DNA of 64,000 nucleotides from JAUVPB01 sp965223695 (GCA_965223695.1 CBDCXJ010000023.1:225845-289844); one strand, 5' to 3'. Shown: positions 18,312 to 27,160, counted from the first letter of the stretch. Made by a program: numbers and translations. The notes: a model not told the origin generated them from the letters alone.

Positions 18312-18542
18312 GTGACAGAGGAGGATCTCGTCGGCGTGTCAGAAATCGCGGAGGCCTGCGGTGTCGCCACGAACAGCGCTTGGCGGTGGACGCAACGCGA
18401 CGATTTCCCCTCACCCGCCGTTCACCTCCGCGCGGGGCGTTTCTGGCGACGCGCTGACGTTGAGAAGTGGGCCGACACTCATTTGCCGTTGCGAACCGGC
18501 CGGCCGTCTAAGGACGCGCAGAGCGAAGACGCGAAACCGTGA
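18312..18542 (+). CDS. AlpA/excisionase-type MerR-like HTH protein
   Basis: This 76-aa protein has a winged-helix start LVGVSEIAEACGVATNSAW and ends the motif with FWRRADVEKWADTH, the pattern of AlpA/Xis-type DNA-binding proteins (binding domain 'excisionase family'). Such proteins bend att DNA and steer integrases toward excision, or activate int. It is divergent from the integrase gene, sharing a 30-bp intergenic region. GTG start. Confidence 0.75.
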   Translation: MTEEDLVGVSEIAEACGVATNSAWRWTQRDDFPSPAVHLRAGRFWRRADVEKWADTHLPLRTGRPSKDAQSEDAKP

Positions 18543-18561
18543 TCATTTCGCCGTCTAGCAG

Positions 18562-18643
18562 GTTCCCGTAGGAGTAGTGCTCGCTGGCGACGGAGGTGCT
18601 GCCCGACGCGAACGGCCTCGACGCCCGTGCGTTCCCGTAGGAG
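18562..18643 (+). repeat. 13-bp direct repeat pair
   Basis: GTTCCCGTAGGAG occurs at 18562-18574 and again at 18631-18643, just before the M24 gene and just after the integration module. It could be an operator, a remnant of insertion or chance. Confidence 0.4.
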
Positions 18644-18684
18644 CGGCGCCGCGAGTCCAAACGAGCCCCGATAAAGGAGTCAAG

Positions 18685-19884
18685 ATGCTTCTGAACAGAG
18701 AACGGGCACTCGAGGTCATGGACAAGCACGACCTCGACGCGCTGGTGGCGTGCACGCCCGAGAACGTCTACTACCTCAGCGACTACGGCGTCTCGCACTC
18801 GTTCATCTTTGCCCTGTACGGCGTCTCCGCCGCGGTCTTCCCACGCGACGAGAGCGTCCCGGCCACGCTCTTCGTGGGTGAGGTCGACGTGCCGTACCTC
18901 GAGGAGCACCCGACCTGGATGCCAGAGGTACGGATGATCGAGAGCTTCGGATCGTACGTGCCGCCCGGCGTCGACTTGACCGAGCGCGAGCGCCGCGTGA
19001 GCGAGCTCTGGTCGGCGATGCGCGCGAAGGGCTCCCTGTCGCCGAACCGACAGGAGGTGATGGCCGGCGTGCTCCGCGAACTGGGGCTGGCAGACGCGAG
19101 ACTCGGCTTCGACGATGTCCGTGCGATGCTCGAGCTGCAGTCGGCGGGTATCGCAGAGTCGACGGGGGCGGACGCCTTCAACATCTTCCGCGAGATACGG
19201 TTGGTGAAGACTCCGCGGGAGATCGAGCTCCTGCGCGAGGCGGCGCGCATCAACGAGGAGTGCCTCCAGGAGACGGCTCAGCTCCTGACTGAAGGAACGG
19301 TGATCGGTGACCTGGCGCGCCGTTGGAAGAGCTCGATGGCGCTCCGAGCTGCCGCCGGCATAGAGTTCTACGCGGGTGGCTTCGATCGTCCCTGGATCTT
19401 CGGTTCTGGCTCGTATCGGCTAAGGGACGGCGACCACGTCCTGCTCGACGGCTCGGGCACCTACGAGCACTACTGGTGCGACATGGGACGAACCGGATGC
19501 GTCGGCGCACCCTCCGGGCGGGTCGAGGAACTCTACGGCGTGCTCGCGGACTGCTACGAGCAGTGCGTCCCCCTCCTTCAGCCGGGCTCGTCGACGGTGA
19601 CCATCAAGAAGGCGGCGAGCGAGGCGGTCAGAAGCCACATGACCGACGGATTCACCCCGCTTCTGCACCCGCTCGGCATCGAGCTCTACGACAACCCTCA
19701 GCCACTGGGCGAGATCGAGCGCGAGGAGTTCGTCCTCGAGGCGGGCATGGTCGTGAACCTCGAGACGGCACTGTACGTCGAGTTTCCCTGGGGCGTTCTC
19801 CAGCTCGAAGACACGTTCCTCGTCCGAGAAGACGGGCCCGAGAGCCTCGTATCGCTGCCGCGCGACCTGATTTCGCCGCGTTAG
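18685..19884 (+). CDS. M24-family Xaa-Pro peptidase-like protein
   Basis: The 399-aa protein has an N-terminal creatinase-like domain and a pita-bread C-terminal domain. Metal ligands are visible in VLLDGSGTYEHYWCDMGRTG (two Asp), LLHPLGIELYD (His), VVNLETALY (Glu) and LQLEDTFLV (Glu). Relatives are Xaa-Pro dipeptidases, creatinases and related C-N hydrolases. A longer frame starts at 18577, but AAAGGAG before the ATG at 18685 fits the true start. It leads a purine/amide-catabolism stretch with the amidohydrolase downstream. Confidence 0.85.
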   Translation: MLLNRERALEVMDKHDLDALVACTPENVYYLSDYGVSHSFIFALYGVSAAVFPRDESVPATLFVGEVDVPYLEEHPTWMPEVRMIESFGSYVPPGVDLTERERRVSELWSAMRAKGSLSPNRQEVMAGVLRELGLADARLGFDDVRAMLELQSAGIAESTGADAFNIFREIRLVKTPREIELLREAARINEECLQETAQLLTEGTVIGDLARRWKSSMALRAAAGIEFYAGGFDRPWIFGSGSYRLRDGDHVLLDGSGTYEHYWCDMGRTGCVGAPSGRVEELYGVLADCYEQCVPLLQPGSSTVTIKKAASEAVRSHMTDGFTPLLHPLGIELYDNPQPLGEIEREEFVLEAGMVVNLETALYVEFPWGVLQLEDTFLVREDGPESLVSLPRDLISPR

Positions 19885-19942
19885 CAGCTGGACCATGGAC
19901 CCCGTTGACTTGACCCCGCGTCGGTCTTAGGGTTGGCCCACC

Positions 19943-21223
19943 GTGACATCCTTGCTTCTGCGCGATGCGACAGTCCTCGACGAGTCCGGCGGCTTCACCG
20001 GGCCGGTCGATGTCCTTGTCGTCGACGGCACGGTCTCCACGGTGGGTCCGAACCTGCGGGCGCCGCCCGATGTCCTTGTAGCGGACTTCGCGGATCTGTT
20101 TGTACTTCCGGGACTCGTTGACGCCCATACCCACCCGGCGATCTCCTCCCTGGACGCACTCGAGAACCTCCGCACGACTATCAGCGAATGGGCGCTCGAG
20201 ACGGGTCACAATCTCCGCAGGACGCTCGAGGGTGGAGTGACCCTCATCCGAGATGCCTGCGTCGCCGATGCGGGTATGAAGGCCGCGGTCGAGAAGGGCT
20301 TCGTCGACGGCCCGCACATGCTGATCTCCGTCGTGGCCATCGGTCAGACAGGCGGCCACCTCGACGACATCCTGCTCGGCTCGGGCAGCGAGATCTCGCT
20401 CGCGTACATTCAGCCTGAGCTTCCAGGCATGCCGGCCTGGCGCGCAGACGGCGCCGACGAGGTTCGCAAGGCCGTGCGGCAGACCCTTCGTGCCGGTGCA
20501 GACTGGATCAAGCTCGTCGTCTCGGGCGGCATTCTCGCAGCGCATGAGTGGCCCGAGCAGGTTCAGTACACACGCGAGGAGATCGGTGTGGCGGTGCTCG
20601 AGGCGGAGCGGAAGGGACGGCGGGTGATGGTGCACGCCTACGGCGGCGAGGGACTGGACATCGCAGTCGAGGCGGGCGTGGCCTCCGTCGAGCATGGGAC
20701 CTTCCTGACCGAAGCGCAGGCGAAGAAGATGGCCGATGCAGGGTGCTGGCTCGTGCCGACGCTGACGATGAATCGCCTTCTGATCGACTGGGCAGAACAG
20801 GGGACTCTGAACCCGGCGGCCACCGAGCGGCTGCTCGAACTCAAGCCGAAGGTCGACGAGTGCGTACGGATCGCCAAGGAGTACGGGGTCAAGATGGCAA
20901 TGGGCACGGACGCCTTCATCCGCGACCTGCACGGGCGGAACGCCGCCGAGCTCTCGTACCTGCGCCGCGGTGGTCTCTCGCCGGAGGAGGCGTTGCTGGT
21001 CGGGACGATCAACGGTGCGGAGCTCTGCGGCCGGGGGCTGACCGCTACGGGCGAATCGAGCCCGGCTTCGTCTTCGACGCCATCGTCCTCGACGGAGACC
21101 CTGGTGATCTGTCCGTGTTCGAAGAAGGCGGTGCGGTCACCGGTGTGTTCAAGAACGGAACGGCGGTTGTCCGCCACCCGCGGTTGGCCACGGCCGCGGA
21201 GCCATACGGCCGCGGCCGGCTGA
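19943..21223 (+). CDS. Metal-dependent amidohydrolase (frameshift near the 3' end)
   Basis: This is an imidazolonepropionase/prolidase-like amidohydrolase: LPGLVDAHTHPA (metal-binding HTH), VMVHAYGGEGLDIAVEAG, SVEHGTFL and MAMGTDAF (Asp). From GAELCGRG at about 21035, at a run of five G, the frame is lost. The expected ending (RIEPGFVFDAIVLDGDP and onward to about 21225) continues one base out of frame, so the last 60 residues given by the continuous frame are wrong. It hydrolyses a cyclic amide or similar C-N bond. It converges on a CaiB remnant. The start, GTG at 19943, lies within 20 bp of a promoter-like gap. Confidence 0.8.
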   Translation: MTSLLLRDATVLDESGGFTGPVDVLVVDGTVSTVGPNLRAPPDVLVADFADLFVLPGLVDAHTHPAISSLDALENLRTTISEWALETGHNLRRTLEGGVTLIRDACVADAGMKAAVEKGFVDGPHMLISVVAIGQTGGHLDDILLGSGSEISLAYIQPELPGMPAWRADGADEVRKAVRQTLRAGADWIKLVVSGGILAAHEWPEQVQYTREEIGVAVLEAERKGRRVMVHAYGGEGLDIAVEAGVASVEHGTFLTEAQAKKMADAGCWLVPTLTMNRLLIDWAEQGTLNPAATERLLELKPKVDECVRIAKEYGVKMAMGTDAFIRDLHGRNAAELSYLRRGGLSPEEALLVGTINGAELCGRGLTATGESSPASSSTPSSSTETLVICPCSKKAVRSPVCSRTERRLSATRGWPRPRSHTAAAG

Positions 21224-21229
21224 CCGTCG

Positions 21230-21592
21230 CTAGACGGGAAGGAGATCGAGCTCGGCGAGAACCTCTTCGGTGTGCTCGCCGAGCTGGGGTGCCGGTCGCA
21301 GCGCCGCCCCTCTGTCGGCAAGAGACGCCCAGGGCGCTCCCGCTCCTCGAGGGTGGCGGCCGAGAAGAACTCGGCGGCGCGAAGGGCGGCCGACCTCGTC
21401 CGCGTAGTACGGGCCGGCCGCCTCACGCACGAACGACCAATCAATCACACGATCAAGCCTGCGATACCGGCAATCCTCCGGCATAAGCTCGTCCAGGCAG
21501 ACCATCGCCACCTGCAGCGCCGCCTCCTGCCCTCTCACCGCCCCCATCGCCACCACCCACACCCCCTCGCTCGACTCGACCCAACCGAGCAT
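21230..21592 (-). pseudogene. C-terminal fragment of a CaiB/BaiF CoA-transferase
   Basis: The reverse strand shows DRVIDWSFVREAAGPYYADE and ends APQLGEHTEEVLAEL, the usual tail of family III CoA-transferases. Part of the middle is in another frame (RAAEFFSAATLEERERP), so there are indels, and the first two thirds of the gene are missing. It is a decayed relic. The stretch 21593-21776 contains no gene that I recognise. Confidence 0.6.
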
Positions 21593-21776
21593 AGGACCCC
21601 GACCGGACCGAGAACCGGGCTTTTTGGACAGGCCCTTAGGGCGGGTTAGGGCGCGTGCGACCCCCGCCAGTCTAGGCCGCGCCGTACGCGACCGACGGCG
21701 TGCTTGACACGCGACCGGTCGAGGCTTCAGAACGCGCGCTGACGAGGTCGGCGGCCATCACGCGTTCGGAGGCCGC

Positions 21777-22150
21777 ATGAGGAACGAGTTGGTTGTCGCA
21801 ATGGGCGAGCGCTACTACTCGATCGAGCGCCCGTGGGGAGTCCTTCCAGAAGCGCTGAGGCTCGACACCGTCAGCACGGTCGCGTCGACTCGAAAGGCCG
21901 GGTCTACGTCCTCCAACGGATACACCCACCAGTCGTCGTCTTCGACTGCGGGGAGAGGAACCGCAGCCACCACTCGAGCTGTGCAGCGCATAGAGTGGGC
22001 GTGCATCATGGACACGCGGTCCACCCGCCACGCGACGTCAGAAGCGGATTGCTGGACATCAGGGTTGCTCGCTCCTCCAGGCGTTGCTCTCTCCATGACA
22101 CTGCCGGCCAACGGTTCGCGCGAATCTACGAGCAACAAAGGGTGTCCCTA
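21777..22150 (+). pseudogene. NHL-repeat (peptidylglycine lyase-like) gene relic
   Basis: It starts well (ATG, then YYSIERPWGVLP), shifts frame near 21885 into VDSKGRVYVLQRIHPPVVVF, then degenerates with out-of-frame pieces. The two stretches are the first blades of NHL-repeat propellers found in catabolic clusters. No full-length product is possible. Confidence 0.6.
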
Positions 22151-22702
22151 GTGGCAGATGTCCAGACGCTCCAACTCGAGAACATGGCGCCGGAGGCGTT
22201 CGCGCGGTTCGGCGAGGTCATGCAGATGACTGATCAGCATCGGCCACCCGATTTCGAGGGTGTCGGAACGCACGCCTGGATCCCTGACTACGAGGAGGGG
22301 GGCCAGACCCAGCTCATGGCCATCAACAGCTGGTATCAGGGCTTGCACTTCACGAGGCTCGAGCGCCACTTCGACGTCACGCAGACGTTCGTGGCGCTTG
22401 GGCCGTCCGCGTCGGCGGTCGCGGTGGCGGCGCCGACCGACCCCAACGATCCGGACGCCATCCCATCGCCGGACGACGTCCGCGCCTTCCTGATCGACAA
22501 GCCGATGGGCTACATTCTCAAGCGCGGTACCTGGCACTCGCTTGATCGTTACCCTCTGTATCCGCCCGAGGCGAACTTCGTGATCGTCACGACCAAAGAG
22601 ACGACGGACGAGCTCAAGAACGTCGAGCAGGCGAACTGGCGTCTCACACAGGATGTCGACTACGCCGAGCGGTTCGACGCGTCGTTCGAGATAGTCCTGT
22701 GA
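22151..22702 (+). CDS. allA: Ureidoglycolate lyase (AllA family)
   Basis: The 183-aa protein matches ureidoglycolate lyase: LQLENMAPEAFARFGEVMQ at the start, FDVTQTFVALGPSASAVAV in the middle and GTWHSLDRYPLYPP with the conserved His. It splits ureidoglycolate to glyoxylate and urea in purine degradation. The GTG start at 22151 has AAAGGGTG upstream. Two allantoinase-like genes follow in the same direction with 14- and 10-bp gaps, which indicates one operon for allantoin use. No allantoate amidohydrolase or allantoicase gene is present in the window. Confidence 0.82.
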   Translation: MADVQTLQLENMAPEAFARFGEVMQMTDQHRPPDFEGVGTHAWIPDYEEGGQTQLMAINSWYQGLHFTRLERHFDVTQTFVALGPSASAVAVAAPTDPNDPDAIPSPDDVRAFLIDKPMGYILKRGTWHSLDRYPLYPPEANFVIVTTKETTDELKNVEQANWRLTQDVDYAERFDASFEIVL

Positions 22703-22716
22703 TGCCGGTGCGCTAG

Positions 22717-23634
22717 GTGGCTGTCTCGCGAGACCTCGTCGGTTACGGCCGTGACGCGCCCCGCATTTCCTGGCCGGACAGCGCGCGCGTCGCGGTCTCA
22801 CTCGTGGTCCACTTCCAGGAGGGCGCCGAGCGAACGCCAATCGAAGGTGACGACTTCACCGAGGCGGCGGACCCGGAGTCATACACCGAGGGGGCTGTCA
22901 GCGAGGGCAACAGGCGGGACCTGCAGGTCGAGTCGCTCTGGGAGTACGGGCCCCGCCGAGGCTTCTGGCGCCTCGTCGAGCTCTTCGACCGCTGGGACGT
23001 CAAGGCGACGTTCTTCTGCGCCGGGAAGGCGCTGGAGCGCAACCCGGTCGCGGCCCGCGAGATCACCGCACGCGGCCACGAGGCCGCAGGTCACGGTTAC
23101 CGGCCCATTCCTCTTTATACGCTCAGCCGGGCGGAGGAGGCTCGGCACTGCCGCCTGGCCGTGGAGACGATTGAGCGTCTGACCGGCGAGCGGCCGCGAG
23201 GCTGGCACAGCCGCGCGCCGAGCCTACACACGCGCCAGCTCCTGGTCGAGGACGGGGGCTTCCTCTATGACTCCGACGCCTACGATGACGACCTTCCATC
23301 GTTCAAGGATGTCGACGGAACGCGCTTCTTGACGATCCCATACACGACTGACGTCACCGACTGGAAGTTCTGGACGGTGCCGGGAGTGTCGGGCTTTACG
23401 CGGCCTGGGGACTTCCTCGCGGCGATGAGAGGCACCTTCGATCGCCTCTACGCGGAAGGTGCTGATCGCCCGAAGATGATGTCGATCGGCATGCACCTAC
23501 GAAACGCGGGCAGGCCCTCGCGCGCGATCGAGATCGAGCGCTTCCTTCGCTACGCGACGGGCTTCAGCGGGGTGTGGTTCGCGCGGCGGATCGACATCGC
23601 CCGCTGGTGGCTGGAGCGGTACAGCGACCTCTAA
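22717..23634 (+). CDS. puuE: PuuE-type allantoinase (polysaccharide deacetylase family), copy 1
   Basis: This 305-aa protein is of the metal-independent allantoinase type within the NodB/polysaccharide deacetylase fold: SRDLVGYGRDAPRISWPDSA at the start, WDVKATFFCAGKALERNP, RGHEAAGHGYRP and VWFARRIDIARWW at the end. It opens the hydantoin ring of allantoin to allantoate. GTG start, 14 bp after allA. A close paralogue follows. Confidence 0.85.
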   Translation: MAVSRDLVGYGRDAPRISWPDSARVAVSLVVHFQEGAERTPIEGDDFTEAADPESYTEGAVSEGNRRDLQVESLWEYGPRRGFWRLVELFDRWDVKATFFCAGKALERNPVAAREITARGHEAAGHGYRPIPLYTLSRAEEARHCRLAVETIERLTGERPRGWHSRAPSLHTRQLLVEDGGFLYDSDAYDDDLPSFKDVDGTRFLTIPYTTDVTDWKFWTVPGVSGFTRPGDFLAAMRGTFDRLYAEGADRPKMMSIGMHLRNAGRPSRAIEIERFLRYATGFSGVWFARRIDIARWWLERYSDL

Positions 23635-23644
23635 CGGAGGCGAC

Positions 23645-24556
23645 GTGATCGGAACGGACCGCGAGTTCATAGGCTACGGCAAGGACTACCCGAGGATCGT
23701 CTGGCCGGACGAGGCGCAGCTCGCCGTGTCGATCGTGGTGAACTTCGAAGAGGGGTCAGAGCGAACGCCGCTCTACGGCGACTCGGCAGTCGATCCCATG
23801 TCTGAGGGATTCGTCGTGCCGCCGGGGCCTCGCGACCTGCGCCGGGAGTCGTTCTTCGACTACGGGACACGCGTCGCGTACTGGCGGCTGCTCGACATCT
23901 TCCACGCGTACGACGTCAAGGTGACGTTCAACGCCTGCGGCATGGCTCTCGAGAACAGCCCCGCGGCGGCCGCCGAGATGACGGCACGCGGTCACGAGCC
24001 GATGTCGCACGGCTATCGCTGGTTGCCATCGTTCAGCCTGACGCTGGAGGAGGAACGAGAGCACGTTCGCAAGGCGGTCGAGGCGATCCAGCGAACGACC
24101 GGGGAACGTCCGCTCGGCTGGAACACGCGCGGCACCAGCGTCCATACGCGCGAGCTGCTCATCGAGGAGGGCGGGTTCGTCTACGACAGCGACACCTATG
24201 CCGACGACCTCCCGTACTTCATCGAGATCGACGGACGGAGGTGGCTGACGATTCCGTACAGCTTTGAGACCAACGACCAGAAGCTCTTCCGCCCTCCCGG
24301 CAGCTCCGAGCCGGGCGGTTTTCTCGAGCAGCTCAAGGCGGCCTTCGACTACCTGCACGCCGAGGGTCGGACGCATCCGAAGATGATGACGGTTGCCCTG
24401 CACATGCGGCACATCGGGCGGCCCGCCGGGGCAGCGGCGATCGAGGAGTTCATCCGCTACGCGCGGGGGTCGTCGCGCGTGTGGTTCGCTCGCCGGATCG
24501 ACATCGCGCGCTGGTGGCTCGAGCACTACAGCGAGCTTCCAGCAATGAAGAGCTAG
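23645..24556 (+). CDS. PuuE-type allantoinase-like protein, copy 2
   Basis: A 303-aa paralogue of the preceding gene: FIGYGKDYPRIVWPDEAQ, AYDVKVTFNACGMALENSP, RGHEPMSHGYRW and VWFARRIDIARWWLE. The core layout is the same, but many substitutions near the active site (SHG for GHG) suggest a different ring substrate, possibly a substituted hydantoin. The GTG start has GGAGG upstream. The stretch 24557-24804 holds no supported gene; a forward frame with LIGTAALWRLVFSAAV may be a relic of a membrane protein. Confidence 0.83.
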   Translation: MIGTDREFIGYGKDYPRIVWPDEAQLAVSIVVNFEEGSERTPLYGDSAVDPMSEGFVVPPGPRDLRRESFFDYGTRVAYWRLLDIFHAYDVKVTFNACGMALENSPAAAAEMTARGHEPMSHGYRWLPSFSLTLEEEREHVRKAVEAIQRTTGERPLGWNTRGTSVHTRELLIEEGGFVYDSDTYADDLPYFIEIDGRRWLTIPYSFETNDQKLFRPPGSSEPGGFLEQLKAAFDYLHAEGRTHPKMMTVALHMRHIGRPAGAAAIEEFIRYARGSSRVWFARRIDIARWWLEHYSELPAMKS

Positions 24557-24804
24557 CTAGCGGGCACACGCACGGCCGCGCAGGACCGGTCGTCTCGCCG
24601 CTGATCGGCACGGCCGCGCTGTGGAGGCTCGTGTTCTCGGCAGCCGTCTTGCGCAAGAGCGAAGGGATCGGCCGGCGGGTCGTCGCGTCTGCTGTCCCGG
24701 CTGCAGCCGGCGTCGCCGGGATCGGATCGCCTCGGGACCCTGGCGCGTGATGCCCGGCCGAAATCGGCCAGTGAATCTCGCGAGCGCGCCTGAGCCCGGA
24801 GCGC

Positions 24805-25387
24805 TCAGGCTGAGAGGGTCTGCGCGTACCGCTCGAGTCCCCGATTCAGTGACGGTGGCTGCCACCCGAGCGCTCGTACCGCTCGATCGGGAGAAACGAC
24901 CGCAGGGTGATCTGGGCTGCCGTCCACGATTCGCTTCGCCGCGTCATTCACGGTGAGTGAAAACAGCGACTGCACGGCCTCGACGACCTCCCAGAGCGGC
25001 CTCGGATCTCCGGACGACAGGTTCAGAGCGCGGCTCCCCATGCCGCTCGAGTAGAGGCGACGGGCAGCCTGTGCCGCCTCGTCGACGTACAGCCAGTCAC
25101 GGCGGGCATCGTGACCCTCGATCCGGACCGGCTCGTTCTGCTGTGCGGCCTCGACGAGCTCCCTGAGTGGGGTCACCACCGGCCTCGTGCTGCGCACTTC
25201 CTCAGCAGGTCCGTACAGCCAGGTCGGCCGCACGGCCCCGGCATCGAATCCGTACATCTCGGGCGTAGCGCCACAATATGATCTCCGCCGCAAACTTCGC
25301 TGTGCCGTACACGAAGAGACCACCGTCCGCGTCCTCCTCCCGCAGGACCACGTCCGGGGAAAGGTCGTAGACGCCAGCTGACGAGAC
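24805..25387 (-). pseudogene. NAD-dependent epimerase/dehydratase, 3' part, cut by an IS
   Basis: The reverse strand encodes the second half of an extended SDR: SSAGVYDLSPDV, LFVYGTAKFAAEI (the YxxxK motif), then after a frameshift near 25275 AVRPTWLYGPAEEV and RDWLYVDEAAQAAR to the natural end ALGWQPPSLNRGLERYA. The N-terminal Rossmann half is missing because the right-hand gene end meets the IS3 element at 25388 exactly. The missing half is not on the other side of the IS. Confidence 0.75.
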
Positions 25388-25415
25388 TGACCTGGACCCG
25401 GTTTGTGTTGTCGGT

Positions 25416-26273
25416 TTAGGTTGCTCGGGTGTGTAGGGGTTCTCGCTTCCAGGTGGTGGCGAGTTCGGTGGGTGTTTGGTAGCCGATCCCGGAGTGGGGT
25501 CGGTGCTGGTAGCTGTTGACGTAGCTGGTGATGTCCTGTCTGGCGTGGTCGAGGGTTTCCCATTCGGCGCGCCAGGCGAGCCGTTTCTTGAACTGGCCAA
25601 ACCAGGACTCGATGAAGGCCTGGGACTCGGGGTCGCGGTAGCCGCCGCGTCGGTGCGCGATCCCACGGTCGGTGAGATGGCGGCGGAAGCCTCTGCTGGT
25701 GAATTGCGGGCCGTTGTCGGTGCCGAGCGTGAGCTGGCCGGGCTCGATATGGCGCACGGCGAGCGCGTGCTCGAGACAGTCGATCGCCTCCTTGGTTCGA
25801 GCTCTGAGGTCGAGTGTCCAGGCGGTGATCTCGCGCGTTAGGCAGTCGATGATTGCGTGCATGTACGCCCAGCCGTGCTGGGCGACCCAGAGCTTCGTCA
25901 TGTCCATGTGCCAGAGCTCGTCAGGCCGGGTGACCTGGAAGAAACCAGGACGCGCTCGCCTACCCGTGTGGCGGGTCGGCTGCAACAGCTTGTGCTCGCG
26001 CATGATCCGCTGCACCCGCTTGCGATTCACCGGCTCACCCAGCTCCCGCGTCGCGAGCGCTGCCACCATCCGCGTCCCGTCGGTCGGGTTGGCCTTGGCG
26101 ACCTCGACGATTGCCGCATCCGTGTTTGAGACCCTGCCCGGGCCTGCTTGGCGTGGTCGGCGCCGGGGAACGCGGTAGATCGCCTGGCGTGAGATGCCTG
26201 CCACTCGCGCGACCACCGAAGGCCGGCGTCCCTGAGCGAGCTCGGCACGGGCTCTGGACACGCGGACGCTCAC
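25416..26273 (-). CDS. IS3-family transposase OrfB (DDE integrase domain)
   Basis: The 285-aa protein has an HTH-21-like N-terminus and an rve-type catalytic core. The acidic triad is seen in ELWHMDMTKLWV (Asp), LTLGTDNGPQF (Asp) and SQAFIESWFGQFKK (Glu), and the end NSYQHRPHSGIGYQTP is typical. It performs cut-and-circularise transposition together with OrfA, normally as an OrfAB frameshift fusion. A GTG start is possible at 26273. The upstream orfA is broken by an amber codon, so the element is probably immobile unless helped in trans. Confidence 0.88.
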   Translation of the reverse strand: MSVRVSRARAELAQGRRPSVVARVAGISRQAIYRVPRRRPRQAGPGRVSNTDAAIVEVAKANPTDGTRMVAALATRELGEPVNRKRVQRIMREHKLLQPTRHTGRRARPGFFQVTRPDELWHMDMTKLWVAQHGWAYMHAIIDCLTREITAWTLDLRARTKEAIDCLEHALAVRHIEPGQLTLGTDNGPQFTSRGFRRHLTDRGIAHRRGGYRDPESQAFIESWFGQFKKRLAWRAEWETLDHARQDITSYVNSYQHRPHSGIGYQTPTELATTWKREPLHTRAT

Positions 26274-26311
26274 GTCCAGTCCCGCAACAGTTCCCCCGCT
26301 ACCTCAAGCCC

Positions 26312-26587
26312 CTACGTCTTCTTCCCCAACGCACGCTCGAGCCGCGCCATCCGCTTCCTGGCGTCCTTCAGCTCCTGCTCACGCGGATCCCTGGCGCGCT
26401 CCCTCGCGGAGCGCAACGCCTCGGTGCCGCCCTCCAACAGACGGTCACGCCACCCCTAGTACAGCGTCTCGGCGATCTCGTGCTCGCGACAGACGTCGCG
26501 CACGCTCCGGTCGCCGCGCAGACCGGCGAGCACGATCTCCGCCTTCCGCTCAGGCGACCACTTCCGACGATCCCGTTTCTCGCTCAC
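26312..26587 (-). pseudogene. IS3-family orfA with an internal amber stop
   Basis: The reverse strand from a GTG at 26587 reads SEKRDRRKWSPERKAEIVL and continues through the HTH to REHEIAETLY. A TAG interrupts codon 44 (26456-26458), and reading resumes as GWRDRLLEGGTEALRSA to a natural stop at 26312. Family members usually have Tyr or Gln at this place, so a point mutation (or sequence error) has closed the gene. Confidence 0.7.
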
Positions 26588-26673
26588 AAGACCAACTCCT
26601 CAATCTCATGAACAACCATCCCCCAAGCCCACCAGCTCAGGCAACCGTCAACGCACCACCAGGGTCCAGGTCA

Positions 26674-27030
26674 CAACAACACGCCATCAGCTTCCTCCGC
26701 CGGGCCCTCACCTGGTTTGCTGAGCGAGGCGTCCACATCCAAGCACTGATGAGCGACAACGGCTCCTGCTACATCTCAGACGCCTACAAGAACACTCTTC
26801 AGGAACTCGGTATCAAACACCACCGCATACGACCCGGCCGCCCACAAACCAACGGCAAAGCCGAACGCTTCATCCAAACACTCCAAAACGAATGGGCCTA
26901 CCCCCGCATCTACGGAAGCTCACACGAACGCACCAACGCGCTACCCACCTACCTCAAACGCTACAACTACACACGACCACACAACGCCCTCGGCAAACAA
27001 CCACCCGCCACGCGACCGAACAACGTCCTG
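26674..27030 (+). pseudogene. IS481-family transposase, C-terminal fragment
   Basis: The forward frame gives HAISFLRRALTWFAERGV, MSDNGSCY (catalytic Asp), RPQTNGKAERFIQTL (catalytic Glu) and RPHNALGKQPPAT, the end of an IS481-type DDE transposase. Its left part is cut precisely at the IS3 inverted repeat and its right end runs into hydantoinase B. Base composition is poorer in GC than the neighbours. Confidence 0.8.
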
Positions 27031-27160
27031 TGCGGAAGAGGGTGTTCATCATCGCCCGAACGATTCCCTCGAAGCGGTTCGACAGCACGGCCATGCGGAC
27101 CCCGTCGAGGGAGGGGCTGTCCGCCGGGACGTCCCGGGCCCGAGCCGTTTCGGTGACCAT
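27031..27160 (-). pseudogene. Hydantoinase B/oxoprolinase, N-terminal fragment
   Basis: The reverse strand from an ATG at 27160 encodes DGVRMAVLSNRFEGIVRAMM and NTLFRTG, the hallmark start of HyuB/oxoprolinase beta subunits. It breaks off at the IS481 remnant after about 43 codons. Its ATG overlaps the hyuA stop (TGATG), the native hyuA-hyuB coupling. Confidence 0.75.

Larger units (their letters stand above)
25388..26673 (-). mobile_element. IS3-family insertion sequence, 1286 bp
   Basis: The ends are perfect 12-bp inverted repeats: TGACCTGGACCC at 25388-25399 and GGGTCCAGGTCA at 26662-26673. The element encodes orfA and orfB of IS3 type on the reverse strand. No target duplication is seen: the left flank is an epimerase and the right flank is an IS481 fragment. 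A deletion or recombination has therefore followed insertion. Confidence 0.85.

Noticed and set aside
21700..21776. TTGACA-like -35 before the NHL relic
   Set aside because: No acceptable -10 at the right distance.
25385..26676. Target-site duplication of the IS3 element
   Set aside because: The flanking three to five bases differ (GAC on the left, CAA on the right).
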